DNA of 64,000 nucleotides from a bacterium. GTDB taxonomy: Bacteria > Desulfobacterota > DSWW01. The notes under the pieces were generated by a model, which was not told the DNA's origin, searched no databases, and saw nothing but the letters and a program-made list of their open reading frames with translations. The stretch lies in the NCBI GenBank assembly GCA_028277985.1, contig JANQFG010000265.1:70832-134831 (forward strand). The letters are read 5' to 3'. Each line of letters opens with the position of its first letter. The first letter of the stretch is position 1. The translations under genes were made by a program, and so were the position numbers. Shown piece by piece: positions 1 to 8,468 of the stretch.

Positions 1-2
1 AA

Positions 3-329
3 CAGAATGAAGGGGACAGGCAGAACGAAGGGATCTCCTCGGTGGTGATCGTTGTCAAGGGTGAGTTCGACATGATGGACCATACCTTGAGCCGGATGGT
101 CATCGTTCGTCCCGTGTCGCGCCTCGAGGATGCACTTCCGTTCCTGAATCAGAGCGTATCCACGGTCGGGGTGTTTCCGGAGTCACGCAGAAAGGAACTG
201 TGCGACAGAATACTGGCAAGGGGCGTCTCAACCACCTATCCCCTGGGAATGGGTGACAGAATGTCGACCGGATTGGCCCATGACGGCATGAAGGTTTACA
301 GCGAGCTGATGGATTGGAAGAACAGATGA
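3..329 (+). CDS. Acyl-CoA reductase (LuxC-like), 3' end only
   Basis: This frame is open from the left edge of the window, so only the last 108 residues of a longer protein are present. The C-terminal segment, with VGVFPESRRKELCDRI, then YPLGMGDRM and an HDG close to the end, resembles the C terminus of LuxC-type acyl-CoA reductases, which reduce acyl-CoA to aldehyde through an acyl-cysteine intermediate. The catalytic cysteine and the NADPH-binding region would lie upstream of the window and cannot be checked. The next gene starts 31 bases downstream with no terminator between, so the two are probably co-transcribed. An aldehyde-dehydrogenase-fold protein with another substrate is the main alternative. 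Confidence 0.5.
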   Translation, partial: QNEGDRQNEGISSVVIVVKGEFDMMDHTLSRMVIVRPVSRLEDALPFLNQSVSTVGVFPESRRKELCDRILARGVSTTYPLGMGDRMSTGLAHDGMKVYSELMDWKNR

Positions 330-360
330 GGATCCCAGACTCCGGGTCGAGGAGGCGCGC

Positions 361-1521
361 ATGAAGGCAGAAGATCTGGTCTTTCGTATGCTGGCACACA
401 AGTTCAACATGTCGTTCATGCCTGTGGTCGTCACGGACGGTGTTGTGGAGCTGATGAAGGACTTCTATTCCCGTGAAGAGGCGTGGCTTCTGGTCCTGAT
501 GCCGATGATGCCGGCATCCGCCAAGACGATTGCGAGGCTGCAATTCAAGAATCCGAAAAAAGTGGAAAAGATGCTGCAGGATATGGTCCCCCGCGGGCTG
601 CTGATAGAATTCATGGATGGGGGGACCCAGAAGTTTCAAATGGCTCCCTTTATCCCTGGCGTGGTGGAAATGACATTGATGAAGGGGGAGGACACACCCG
701 AAAATCGCCGCTATGCGAAGAAGATGCATGCTTTGCTGGAGGAGAGCACGAGCCGGGTCCTGGACAAGATGGAGGGTATGGGGTCCTCCTTTGCGAGGGT
801 CATTCCCGTGAACCAGGGGCTCTCTCACGAGAACCAGACCCTTCCGTATGAGGATGTCCGGTCGATCATCAACGGTGCCAAGACATTCGCGATCACACAT
901 TGTCATTGCCGCACGCAGAAGTTTCTGGCAGATGAAAAGGTCTGCGATGCTCCGCGGGACGTGTGCATGTCCCTGGATTTCGCCGCTGATTTCCTGATCC
1001 GGGCAGGCATCGGCAAGGAGGTGGACCGCAGGACGATGCTCGAAAAGCTCGATCTGGCAGAAGAGCACAACCTGGTTCATATGTCCGACAATTCGAGAAG
1101 CGGATTCACCTTTGTCTGCAACTGCTGCGGGTGCTGTTGTGGAATTCTGACGGCAACCACGAAAATGGGCAGAAAGGCGCCCGTGATCAAGTCCTCCATG
1201 ATCGCAGAGTGGGACAGCAAGACGTGTACGGACTGTGGGAAATGCAGCCGGGTCTGTCAGGTGAATGCTCTCACGCAGGTCAACAAGATAACGCTCTTCT
1301 CCGAGGACCGGTGTCTCGGTTGCGGAGAGTGTATCGAGACATGCCCCGAGGACGTGCTCCGTCTCGTGCCACGTCAGGAATGGGAGGAACCCGAGGAGAC
1401 CTACGGGCATATGGTGGCAGATATGCTGGCCAGAAGGATACGGGCAGAGACCCTGCTGCGGGTGAAGAAGCTTCCCGGGCATGAATATATCGCCAAAGCG
1501 ATCAACAAGAGGTACGGTTGA
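361..1521 (+). CDS. Cys-rich 4Fe-4S dicluster protein with winged-helix-like N terminus (paralogue 1)
   Basis: A 386-residue soluble protein. Residues about 45-85 form a short helix-turn-helix-like unit (KTIARLQF...KVEKMLQDM). CHCR lies at 181-184, with two more cysteines within about 25 residues, and the cluster CNCCGCCC at 253-260. Two ferredoxin motifs follow: CTDCGKC from 289 and CLGCGEC from 318. The last two should bind two [4Fe-4S] clusters; the earlier cysteines could hold a further cluster. This family is widespread in anaerobes but I know no biochemical role; electron transfer is inferred. GAGGAGG sits about six bases before the ATG. It is the first of seven similar genes in a row and, with the one at 8962, forms the more divergent branch of the winged-helix subfamily. 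Confidence 0.85.
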   Translation: MKAEDLVFRMLAHKFNMSFMPVVVTDGVVELMKDFYSREEAWLLVLMPMMPASAKTIARLQFKNPKKVEKMLQDMVPRGLLIEFMDGGTQKFQMAPFIPGVVEMTLMKGEDTPENRRYAKKMHALLEESTSRVLDKMEGMGSSFARVIPVNQGLSHENQTLPYEDVRSIINGAKTFAITHCHCRTQKFLADEKVCDAPRDVCMSLDFAADFLIRAGIGKEVDRRTMLEKLDLAEEHNLVHMSDNSRSGFTFVCNCCGCCCGILTATTKMGRKAPVIKSSMIAEWDSKTCTDCGKCSRVCQVNALTQVNKITLFSEDRCLGCGECIETCPEDVLRLVPRQEWEEPEETYGHMVADMLARRIRAETLLRVKKLPGHEYIAKAINKRYG

Positions 1522-1563
1522 CTCCGGTCCTGCAGTTGAAGGAATGGAGCATGGAGGTCGGCG

Positions 1564-2454
1564 ATGATCCTGGAGAGATTCGGCAAGCGCTTTGATGAGT
1601 TCTACAAGCGGTATCTTTCAATCACCAGGGAGAGCTGGAAGTACTATGCAAAGTTTCAACCCAGTTCAGGGAAGGTGATGAAGAACACGTCTCATCCGAT
1701 CTGGGGCCCGCTGATCAGGAAGCTCTACAGGTTTGAAGGCGAGAACTACCATACGCAAGCGCACATTCTCCCTGTCAACAAGAGCCTGGACAAGAGCGAG
1801 AGACTCGCCCATTCGAGAATCACACCGATGGAACTGGTGAGAAAGGCGGTCGAGCAGTCGAGTTACCGCATCATTCTTCACAAATGCCTGTGCCGCGACG
1901 GATTCGAATGCAAGGATTACTCGACGGACGTGGGATGCTTGATGCTGGGTGAGGCGTGCAGGCGAATGGTGGCCACGGGCATAGCGAAGAGCGTGACCGT
2001 CGAAGAAGCCTTGGCTCATCTCGATAAGGCGTCCGATATGGGGCTGGTGCCCATTTGCGCGTGGGCGGAATTCGAGGCGATTGCGAAGGGAATCGCGGAT
2101 GAGGATCATACGAACTACTTCGAGGTCTGTTTCTGTTGCCCGTGCTGCTGCCTCGGGTTACAGAACTACAAGCATATGTTCAAGAACGACCACATGCGGA
2201 GCATCATGAAGTCCATCGGCTGGCGGGCTCAAGGTACAGAGGAATGCATAGGTTGCGGTAAATGCGTCGAAGCCTGCCCGCTGGAGTGTATCACCCTGAA
2301 GGAGAACAAGATAACGGTGCAGGGGGACTGCATCGGATGCGGGCTCTGTTCGATCCGGTGTCCTGTGAGCGCTATCGAAATGAAGGAACTGGTGCCGATG
2401 AAAGAGGATCTTCTGGACTACTTCACCGGAATTCGTCCGAATATCACCGGGTAG
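1564..2454 (+). CDS. Cys-rich 4Fe-4S dicluster protein, short form (paralogue 2)
   Basis: A 296-residue member of the short subfamily, which lacks the winged-helix-like start and opens instead with an aromatic-rich segment (FYKRYLSI, SWKYYAKF). CLCRDGFEC, then GCLMLGEACRRM, carry the first four cysteines. CFCCPCCC follows at about residues 190-197. The C terminus has two ferredoxin motifs, CIGCGKCVEACP and CIGCGLCSIRCP, expected to bind two [4Fe-4S] clusters. It is very similar to the next gene, roughly two thirds identical by eye, indicating tandem duplication. GGAGG precedes the ATG. No signal peptide or membrane segment is visible, so it is cytoplasmic. The function is presumed electron transfer; partner unknown. 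Confidence 0.85.
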   Translation: MILERFGKRFDEFYKRYLSITRESWKYYAKFQPSSGKVMKNTSHPIWGPLIRKLYRFEGENYHTQAHILPVNKSLDKSERLAHSRITPMELVRKAVEQSSYRIILHKCLCRDGFECKDYSTDVGCLMLGEACRRMVATGIAKSVTVEEALAHLDKASDMGLVPICAWAEFEAIAKGIADEDHTNYFEVCFCCPCCCLGLQNYKHMFKNDHMRSIMKSIGWRAQGTEECIGCGKCVEACPLECITLKENKITVQGDCIGCGLCSIRCPVSAIEMKELVPMKEDLLDYFTGIRPNITG

Positions 2455-2472
2455 CAGGAAGGGAGGCTCGGC

Positions 2473-3360
2473 ATGATACTGGAGAAGCTGAACAAATACT
2501 TTGATCCCTTCTACAAGCGGTTCTTTTCGGTTACGAAAGAGACGTGGAAATACTACGTGAAGTTCCAGCCCACCTCTGCGAAGATGATCCAGAATACGTC
2601 TCATCCGTTCTGGGGCCCTCTGGTGCGCCGGCTCTATCGTTTCGAAGGAAAGAACTACTACACACAGGGTCATGTTCTGCCGGTGAACAAGAGCCTGGAC
2701 AAGAGCGATCGAATCACGAACTCGATGGTGACACCCGTTGACTTGGTCAAAAGAGCGGTGAAGGAGTCGAGCTATCGAATCATCCTGGACCGGTGCCTGT
2801 GCCGGGATGGCTTTGAATGCAAGGACTATCCGAGGGATTTCGGCTGTCTCATGCTGGGCCAGGCGTGCAGGCGCATGGTCGAGACGGGAATCGCGAGAAG
2901 CATAACGGTTGAGGAGGCGTTGGGATTCGTGGACAAGGCCTCGGATCTGGGACTGGTTTCGATTCTGGGGTGGGCGGAGTTCGAGGCCGTAGCGAAGGGG
3001 ATCTCTCACGAGGATCATACGAACTACTTTGAGATCTGTTTCTGCTGCCCCTGCTGCTGTCTGGGTCTGCAGAACTACAAGCACATGCACAAGAACGAGC
3101 ACATGCGGAGCATCTTCAGGACCATCGGCTGGCGTGCTCAGGGGACGGAAGAGTGCTTGAATTGCGGGAAATGCGTGGAAGTCTGCCCCATGGAATGCAT
3201 TTCCTTCGACGGAGACGGGATATCCGTTGAAAACGACTGCGTCGGATGCGGTCTCTGTTCGGTGAACTGTCCCAGCGACGCAATCGTAATGAAGGAGTTG
3301 GTGCCGATGAAGGACGACCTCCTCGATTATTTCTGGGGTGTTCGCCCGAATATCTCCTGA
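2473..3360 (+). CDS. Cys-rich 4Fe-4S dicluster protein, short form (paralogue 3)
   Basis: A 295-residue protein nearly collinear with its upstream neighbour. It keeps the same order: aromatic N terminus, CLCRDGFECKDY with GCLMLGQACRRM, CFCCPCCCLGLQNYKHM, and two ferredoxin motifs, CLNCGKCVEVCP and CVGCGLCSVNCP. In the first ferredoxin motif the residue after the second position is Asn rather than Gly, a mild change that leaves all cysteines intact. The gene starts 18 bases after the previous stop with GGGAGG ahead of the ATG, so it is translated from the same message. The close similarity points to a recent tandem duplication followed by retention of both copies. Function is inferred to be electron transfer. 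Confidence 0.85.
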   Translation: MILEKLNKYFDPFYKRFFSVTKETWKYYVKFQPTSAKMIQNTSHPFWGPLVRRLYRFEGKNYYTQGHVLPVNKSLDKSDRITNSMVTPVDLVKRAVKESSYRIILDRCLCRDGFECKDYPRDFGCLMLGQACRRMVETGIARSITVEEALGFVDKASDLGLVSILGWAEFEAVAKGISHEDHTNYFEICFCCPCCCLGLQNYKHMHKNEHMRSIFRTIGWRAQGTEECLNCGKCVEVCPMECISFDGDGISVENDCVGCGLCSVNCPSDAIVMKELVPMKDDLLDYFWGVRPNIS

Positions 3361-3387
3361 CAGGTCGCTCGGAGGGAAGGCGGAGGT

Positions 3388-4284
3388 ATGGGACTGTACA
3401 AGAAGGCCCTCAGACGGTATGACGACTTCTACCGAAAGCATCTCTCCCTCACTCGGGATAGCTGGGGAGTCTATACGAGGTTCTTTCCGATAGTGGCCGA
3501 CCAGGTAATGAGGTACTTCAGTCACCCCGTATGGGGTCCGGCCCTGCGCCGTGCGTTCAGATTCGAAGGTGGAGATCACCACGCAGAGGCGTGTATCGTA
3601 CCCATACAGCACAACCTGGAGTTCGCGAGCACGAGCAAGAACATGGTGGTGCCGATCCAAAGATTGCGCGAGGCGGTGGAGGAATCAAGCTATCGGATCA
3701 CCATGGACCGCTGCATCTGTCGAGACAGCTTCAAATGCAGTCAATTTCCGATTGACTTCGCGTGCCTCATGCTGGGGGAGGCGTGCAGGACCATGGTCGG
3801 GAACGGGATTGCGCGATATGCAACCGTCGAGGAATCTCTCGCCCACCTGGAACGGGCCGCTGAATTGGGCCTGGTGGCGATCCCCGCCTGGACCGAAATG
3901 GAATCCATCGCGAAAGGGATTCCCGAGGAGAACAAGGAGAGGTACTTCGAGATTTGCTTTTGCTGCCCTTGCTGCTGCAACGGGATAAAGAACTTCAAGA
4001 CGTGGCACCAAGTTCCGCAACTGCGAAAGTTGTTCAAGAACGTGGGGTGGCAGGCAAGGGCTTCCGATGCGTGTACGGGTTGCGGCATCTGTGTTGACGT
4101 TTGTCCCATGGATGCCCTCGAGGTTGGAGACGACGGGATGGCGCGTACCGGGCAGTTGTGCATAGGATGCGGCTTATGCGGATTTCGGTGTCCTGAAGGG
4201 GCCATCTCCATGGTGGAGATAGAGCCGATGAAGGAACACATACTGGAGTACTTCGGGGATGCGCGCCCGCAGATCAAAGGGTAG
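3388..4284 (+). CDS. Cys-rich 4Fe-4S dicluster protein, short form (paralogue 4)
   Basis: A 298-residue member of the short subfamily, more diverged from the two genes before it. It has CICRDSFKCSQF followed by ACLMLGEACRTM, then CFCCPCCCNGIKNF, then CTGCGICVDVCP and CIGCGLCGFRCP. All cysteines of the pattern are kept, while the flanking residues differ, for example GDHHAEACIVP where its neighbours have the NYHTQ or NYYTQ type. GGAGG lies a few bases before the ATG, and it is spaced 27 bases from the previous gene. The two ferredoxin motifs predict two [4Fe-4S] clusters; the role of the six-cysteine CFCCPCCC stretch is unknown. It is part of the same operon. Confidence 0.84.
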   Translation: MGLYKKALRRYDDFYRKHLSLTRDSWGVYTRFFPIVADQVMRYFSHPVWGPALRRAFRFEGGDHHAEACIVPIQHNLEFASTSKNMVVPIQRLREAVEESSYRITMDRCICRDSFKCSQFPIDFACLMLGEACRTMVGNGIARYATVEESLAHLERAAELGLVAIPAWTEMESIAKGIPEENKERYFEICFCCPCCCNGIKNFKTWHQVPQLRKLFKNVGWQARASDACTGCGICVDVCPMDALEVGDDGMARTGQLCIGCGLCGFRCPEGAISMVEIEPMKEHILEYFGDARPQIKG

Positions 4285-4317
4285 CCGGACCCGAGGCAAC
4301 CGCAATGGAGAGAGTCG

Positions 4318-5202
4318 ATGATTCTCAACCCGAAGAAGACGGCTAAGAAGATCTCGAAGACGGTACTCGACAAGGGGGTCGTGCCCGCCTTCAATGCGGC
4401 TTACGAGTTCGACCGGAAGCGCGGCGGGAGGATGGTGAAGAATTTCTTCAAGAGCTTTGAATGGCTCTATGCGCTGGCGTACATACCGGCGCTGCGGGAC
4501 AGGATTCCTGCCTTGGACCCGGAGCTCTCGGACGTCTCCACGATCCCGATCAACAAGGATATCGAGGGAGCGGAGGGGATCGCCCTGCCCGAGGAGGTCC
4601 TGGACCGGTTGATCGACATCTCGAACTACCGGGTGATCATCGACCAGTGCGCATGCCGCGCCATCTACGGATGCGAAAGCTATCCGAAGGACGTGGGCTG
4701 CATCTTCATGGGGGAATCCGCCCGCAAGATTCCTGATGACTACAGTCACGAGGCGAGCGTGGATGAGGCGAAGGCTCACCTCCGAAAGGCGTTCGCTGCG
4801 GGACTCGTGCCTATTGTGGGAGAGGCGAGGGCGGACCATGACCTCCTGCGGATCCCTCCCGAAGGAAGACTTCTTACCACCTGTTTCTGTTGCGAATGTT
4901 GCTGTCTTTCCCGCGCCTTCCGGCGCGGACCTGTTGAAACGGTAGACGGGATTCTTCACCCGGTCGAAGGCCTGACTGTGGAAGTCACCGACGAGTGTGT
5001 GGGTTGTGGGACGTGCGTGACGAGCTGCTTCATCGGCGCGATCCAGGTCAGGGCCGGCAGGGCGGTCATCGATGACTACTGTCGCGTATGCGGGCGCTGT
5101 GCCGGGGCGTGCCCACACAACGCAGTGAAGCTGAAACTCGACAATCCGAACGCCGTGGATGACGTGGTGAACCGGATATTGGCGAAGGTGGATTTGTCCT
5201 GA
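4318..5202 (+). CDS. Divergent Cys-rich 4Fe-4S dicluster protein (paralogue 5)
   Basis: A 294-residue protein and the most diverged of the short subfamily. The N terminus is basic (NPKKTAKKISKTVL) and lacks the FYKR segment of its neighbours. The first motif is CACRAIYGC followed by GCIFMGESARK, with Ala where the others have a cysteine after GEA. CFCCECCC is kept. The first ferredoxin motif reads CVGCGTCVTSCFIG, without the usual Pro after the last Cys; the second is CRVCGRCAGACP. These changes may alter cluster potential or partner choice; that is inference. GGAGAG precedes the ATG and the gene lies 33 bases after its upstream neighbour, inside the same operon. Confidence 0.8.
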   Translation: MILNPKKTAKKISKTVLDKGVVPAFNAAYEFDRKRGGRMVKNFFKSFEWLYALAYIPALRDRIPALDPELSDVSTIPINKDIEGAEGIALPEEVLDRLIDISNYRVIIDQCACRAIYGCESYPKDVGCIFMGESARKIPDDYSHEASVDEAKAHLRKAFAAGLVPIVGEARADHDLLRIPPEGRLLTTCFCCECCCLSRAFRRGPVETVDGILHPVEGLTVEVTDECVGCGTCVTSCFIGAIQVRAGRAVIDDYCRVCGRCAGACPHNAVKLKLDNPNAVDDVVNRILAKVDLS

Positions 5203-5239
5203 CCCATGAGCAGGTACTTGAGTGGATAAGGAGAAAGAT

Positions 5240-6343
5240 ATGCGAGAGACCGACGACGTCTACTACCGACTGGGACTGCGCCTTAACGAACACCAGGTAA
5301 AGATGCTCCTCGTGGAACCGTTCTTCAAGATCCTCGAGGAATTCTATACCCCTGAACAAGCCGAAGTGGGGGCGAAATTCCCGATAGGGGCCTTCACGGT
5401 GGCCGAGCTGAGCAAGACCTATGACCAGGATGAGGACGCTTTGACGGAGATGCTCGAGGCTATGGCGGATAATGGGTTGATCTTCGTCATCAAAGGCAAG
5501 GATGGTGTGAGGAAATACACCCTCACCCAGTTCGTCCCGGGCGTCGTGGAATACCAGTTGATGCGCGGGAGAGACACGCCGAAGGACCGGAAGGTCGCGA
5601 AGATGTTGAAGGATTTCATGGAGGGGGAGATGCGCGACCTCATGGAGGCGGTGTTCCAGGACAGGGAAATGATGAAGCAGATGATGCCGGAACCTCCGGC
5701 ACGGATCATCACGGTCGAGGGCGAGCTGCCCCAGGGGACCGAGATCTATTCCCATGAGAGGCTGAGCGAGTTGATCGATAAAGAGACCTGCTTCTCCGCG
5801 GCAACATGCTACTGCCGGCACCACAAACACCTGGTCGACGATCCCTGCAAGATCGAGGGGCTTCCGCAGCATTCCTGCCTCCTGCTCGGCGAGGCGGCCG
5901 ATTATGCGATCGACCGAGGGTTCGGGAACAAGATTACCAAGGAAGAAGCCCACGAAATCGTGTTGCTCTCCGAAAAGGCGGGGCTGATGCACAATGTGGG
6001 GAACTACTCTGACCGGGCCTTCTTCGTCTGCAATTGCTGTGGCTGCTGCTGCGAGTTCCTGGGGACCGCGAAACGAACGCAAAACAATATCATGCTGGAA
6101 TACGCAAATTTCGTCGTGGTTGCCGACCAGGACAGTTGTTCGGGTTGCGGAGATTGCATCGATCGGTGCCAGGTGGAGGCTCTGAGCCTCGTGGACGAGG
6201 TGATCTCCGTGGATGACAACATGTGCTTCGGCTGCGGAAACTGTGTATCGGTCTGTCCAACCGAGTGCCTGTCCATGGTACGCAGGGCAACCGTTGTGCC
6301 TCCGGAGGCAAAGGAGAGACTGTCCCAAATGGGACTGGAGTAG
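5240..6343 (+). CDS. Cys-rich 4Fe-4S dicluster protein with winged-helix-like N terminus (paralogue 6)
   Basis: A 367-residue protein. I chose the ATG that follows AAGGAG by six bases because it gives the same start (RETDDVYYRLGLRLN) as two paralogues; an in-frame GTG lies 18 bases upstream. Residues about 50-90 (FTVAELSKTYDQDEDAL) look like a winged helix. CYCRHHKHLVDDPC then HSCLLLGEA follow, then CNCCGCCC, then CSGCGDCIDRC and CFGCGNCVSVCP. In the first ferredoxin motif the residue after the last Cys is Gln, not Pro. It closely resembles the next gene and the one at 53063. Cytoplasmic; inferred electron carrier or redox-responsive protein. Confidence 0.84.
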   Translation: MRETDDVYYRLGLRLNEHQVKMLLVEPFFKILEEFYTPEQAEVGAKFPIGAFTVAELSKTYDQDEDALTEMLEAMADNGLIFVIKGKDGVRKYTLTQFVPGVVEYQLMRGRDTPKDRKVAKMLKDFMEGEMRDLMEAVFQDREMMKQMMPEPPARIITVEGELPQGTEIYSHERLSELIDKETCFSAATCYCRHHKHLVDDPCKIEGLPQHSCLLLGEAADYAIDRGFGNKITKEEAHEIVLLSEKAGLMHNVGNYSDRAFFVCNCCGCCCEFLGTAKRTQNNIMLEYANFVVVADQDSCSGCGDCIDRCQVEALSLVDEVISVDDNMCFGCGNCVSVCPTECLSMVRRATVVPPEAKERLSQMGLE

Positions 6344-6388
6344 ATAGCAGGCGGGTTGCGGTGCCACGGTGATACGGGAGGGGTTTCC

Positions 6389-7480
6389 ATGACAGAGGAC
6401 ATCTATTTCCGGCTGGGTGAGCGGTTGAACGAGAACCCGATGAAGTGGCCCTTGGACGATGTCTTCCTGGGTATCCTCCGAGAGTACTATGAGGAAGAAG
6501 AGGCTGCCCTTGGGGCAATCTTCCCCCTGGGAATGCATGCTTCGGGCGAGCTGGCCCGACACACCGACCATGACGAAGGAGAGCTGGTAGCGCTGCTGGA
6601 CAGGATGGCGGACAAGGGGCTGATCTTCACCACCAGGACCGATAGTGACCTGATTCGGTACTCCCTGACTCCCTTCTTGCCCGGGGTGTTCGAGTTCCAG
6701 CTGATGCGGGGGACCGATACTCCGGAGGATCGAAGAAAAGCGCAGATGGTTCTGGAATTCATGGAGAAGATGAAGGTCATGGCCGCCGAAATGATGAAGA
6801 ACCCGGATCTGATGAAGGAGATGATGCCGGAGGCGGCCGCCCGCACGATCACGGTCGAGAGGGAATTACCCTCAGGCAGCGAGGTGTACCCTTTTGAGAA
6901 ACTGACCGAGTTGATAGAGGAGACGGACTCTTTCGCCGCTTCCAACTGCTACTGCCGGCACCATGCCTACCTGGTCGACAACCCGTGCAAGGTAGAGAAC
7001 GTACCCCGGTATTCCTGTCTATCCTTTGGGAATGTGGCGGACTATGTGGTGGAACGGAAGTTCGGCAAACGCATCTCCAGGCAGGAATGCTACGAAGTTC
7101 TGGAAGCAACGGAAAAGGCGGGGCTGGTACACAATACGAATAACTTCACGGGAAACCTCGTGTTCGTGTGCAACTGCTGCGGCTGCTGCTGCGAGTTCTT
7201 GAAGATGATCAAGGAACTGGACAACAAGGTGGCCCTGGCATACTCCAACTTCGAAGTATCGATCGATGAAGCGTCGTGCACGGGTTGTGGCGATTGCATG
7301 GAACGGTGTGCCATGGAAGCGCTGAGCCTGGTCGAGGAAGTCATCCGTGTCAAAAGCGATCATTGCATCGGGTGCGGAAACTGCGTATCCACATGCCCGA
7401 CCGAGACGCTCTCCATGGTCCGGAGATCGAACGTTGTCCCCCCGGAGGGCGGAATGACGATGGGCGGCCTCGCTGTCTGA
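6389..7480 (+). CDS. Cys-rich 4Fe-4S dicluster protein with winged-helix-like N terminus (paralogue 7)
   Basis: A 363-residue protein. The ATG at TEDIYFRLGERLN is taken as start: GGAGGGG lies just upstream and it aligns with the paralogue starts; a longer in-frame reading exists but has no support. The order is winged-helix-like segment (ASGELARHTDHDEGEL), a predicted helical linker rich in Met and Lys, CYCRHHAYLVDNPC with YSCLSFGNV, CNCCGCCC, CTGCGDCMERC and CIGCGNCVSTCP. The N-terminal unit is preserved among paralogues, arguing that it has a job beyond cluster binding. This is the last of seven consecutive ferredoxin paralogues before the EthD gene. Confidence 0.84.
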   Translation: MTEDIYFRLGERLNENPMKWPLDDVFLGILREYYEEEEAALGAIFPLGMHASGELARHTDHDEGELVALLDRMADKGLIFTTRTDSDLIRYSLTPFLPGVFEFQLMRGTDTPEDRRKAQMVLEFMEKMKVMAAEMMKNPDLMKEMMPEAAARTITVERELPSGSEVYPFEKLTELIEETDSFAASNCYCRHHAYLVDNPCKVENVPRYSCLSFGNVADYVVERKFGKRISRQECYEVLEATEKAGLVHNTNNFTGNLVFVCNCCGCCCEFLKMIKELDNKVALAYSNFEVSIDEASCTGCGDCMERCAMEALSLVEEVIRVKSDHCIGCGNCVSTCPTETLSMVRRSNVVPPEGGMTMGGLAV

Positions 7481-7569
7481 GACTTCCTGCACATCAAACC
7501 GAAAGAGGAGGGAGTGCCCAAATAGGAAGGATCAACAAGAGGGACCTTGTTTCTGGGGAGATCGGAAGA

Positions 7570-8325
7570 ATGATCAAGGTCATTACGATGATGAAGCGGC
7601 GAGAAGGCTTGACTCCGGAGGAGTTCAACCGTTACTGGAACGAGAAGCACATTCCACTCGCACAAAGGGTGATTCCTGATCATCTGGCTCCTGAGAAATA
7701 CATCCTCAACCACGCTGTCAGGTTCGGAGATGCGTTTGATCCTTCCTTTGATGGTATCGGGGCTCTATGCTTCTCAGACCGCCAACGCTTCCAGGAATGG
7801 AAGGAGTGGTTTCTGAGCGATGAAGGCCGAATCCTTCGCGAGGACGAACTGCATTTCGTTGATCCCGGCACAAAGATCTCCCTGGTGGGAGAGGAAAGGG
7901 TGATCGTCGAAGAGAAGGAGTTCCGCGGAAGAGGGCGTGCATCAGGGGAAGCAGGCGAAGCAGTGAAGCTGATGGCAATGTTGAAGAGAAGGGACGGGAT
8001 GTCGCTGGAAGAGTTCGGAAGACACTGGCATGAGGACCATGGGCCCATGGCGGTGCGGGTCATCCCGGATGCCGTGCGTATCAGAAGATATGTTCAGAAC
8101 CACATGGTAGGCATCTCCGAGGAAGAAGAACCGTTCTTTGACGGCATCGTAGAGTTCTGTCTCGAAGGGATGGATTCGCTCGAGGCATGGATGGCCTTTT
8201 ATACCAGCGATGCAGGGAAGGTGATCCGGGACGACGAGCTGAGATTCATAGACATGAAGAGAATGATGGTCGTAATGGTTGAGGAGAGTGTGTTCGCGGA
8301 GATGCCCGGCAGGAGTCCAAGTTGA
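7570..8325 (+). CDS. Tandem EthD-domain protein
   Basis: A 251-residue protein made of two EthD-like ferredoxin-fold repeats. The first starts IKVITMMKRREGLTPEEF with NEKHIPLAQRVIP; the second starts VKLMAMLKRRDGMSLEEF with HEDHGPMAVRVIP and ends in a matching QNHMVGIS segment. EthD-family proteins are small dimeric alpha+beta barrels; known relatives act in ether degradation and as tailoring or cyclising enzymes, but many have no assigned reaction. The internal duplication would give a pseudo-dimer in one chain. The ATG is chosen because GGGGAG lies upstream and the first repeat begins there. It follows the ferredoxin run by 89 bases and is probably co-transcribed with it. Confidence 0.8.
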   Translation: MIKVITMMKRREGLTPEEFNRYWNEKHIPLAQRVIPDHLAPEKYILNHAVRFGDAFDPSFDGIGALCFSDRQRFQEWKEWFLSDEGRILREDELHFVDPGTKISLVGEERVIVEEKEFRGRGRASGEAGEAVKLMAMLKRRDGMSLEEFGRHWHEDHGPMAVRVIPDAVRIRRYVQNHMVGISEEEEPFFDGIVEFCLEGMDSLEAWMAFYTSDAGKVIRDDELRFIDMKRMMVVMVEESVFAEMPGRSPS

Positions 8326-8330
8326 ATGAT

Positions 8331-8432
8331 ATGTCTTGCCGTAAGTCGACGACGGACGATGATCATTTGAAATGGCTTGAGAAATGGAGCAACAGGGAAG
8401 CCCTGGAGGGCTTCATGGTGAAGCAGCGGTAG
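8331..8432 (+). CDS. Possible 33-residue small protein
   Basis: A short frame that fills the gap between the EthD and SCP-2 genes, starting six bases after the EthD stop. It encodes a charged peptide with KWLEKWSNREALEGF, which could form an amphipathic helix. There is no convincing ribosome binding site of its own, though translational coupling to the preceding stop is possible. I do not recognise it. It may be a real small protein, a decayed remnant, or chance. Confidence 0.25.
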   Translation: MSCRKSTTDDDHLKWLEKWSNREALEGFMVKQR

Positions 8433-8468
8433 TTGAGACAATCCACCCAAAGAGAGAGGAGAAGAAGC

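Noticed and set aside
1564..3360. The two most similar ferredoxin genes as an assembly duplication
   Set aside because: The copies differ at many codons and amino-acid positions along their whole length, so they are genuine paralogues.
100..3660. Long minus-strand open frames of 460 and 500 codons opposite the ferredoxin genes
   Set aside because: They mirror conserved ferredoxin frames on the plus strand, have no ribosome binding sites and show compositions rich in His, Arg and Pro typical of antisense frames in GC-rich DNA.
5066..6571. A 501-codon minus-strand open frame
   Set aside because: It runs through the junctions of three plus-strand genes with clear motifs and shows no recognisable domain.
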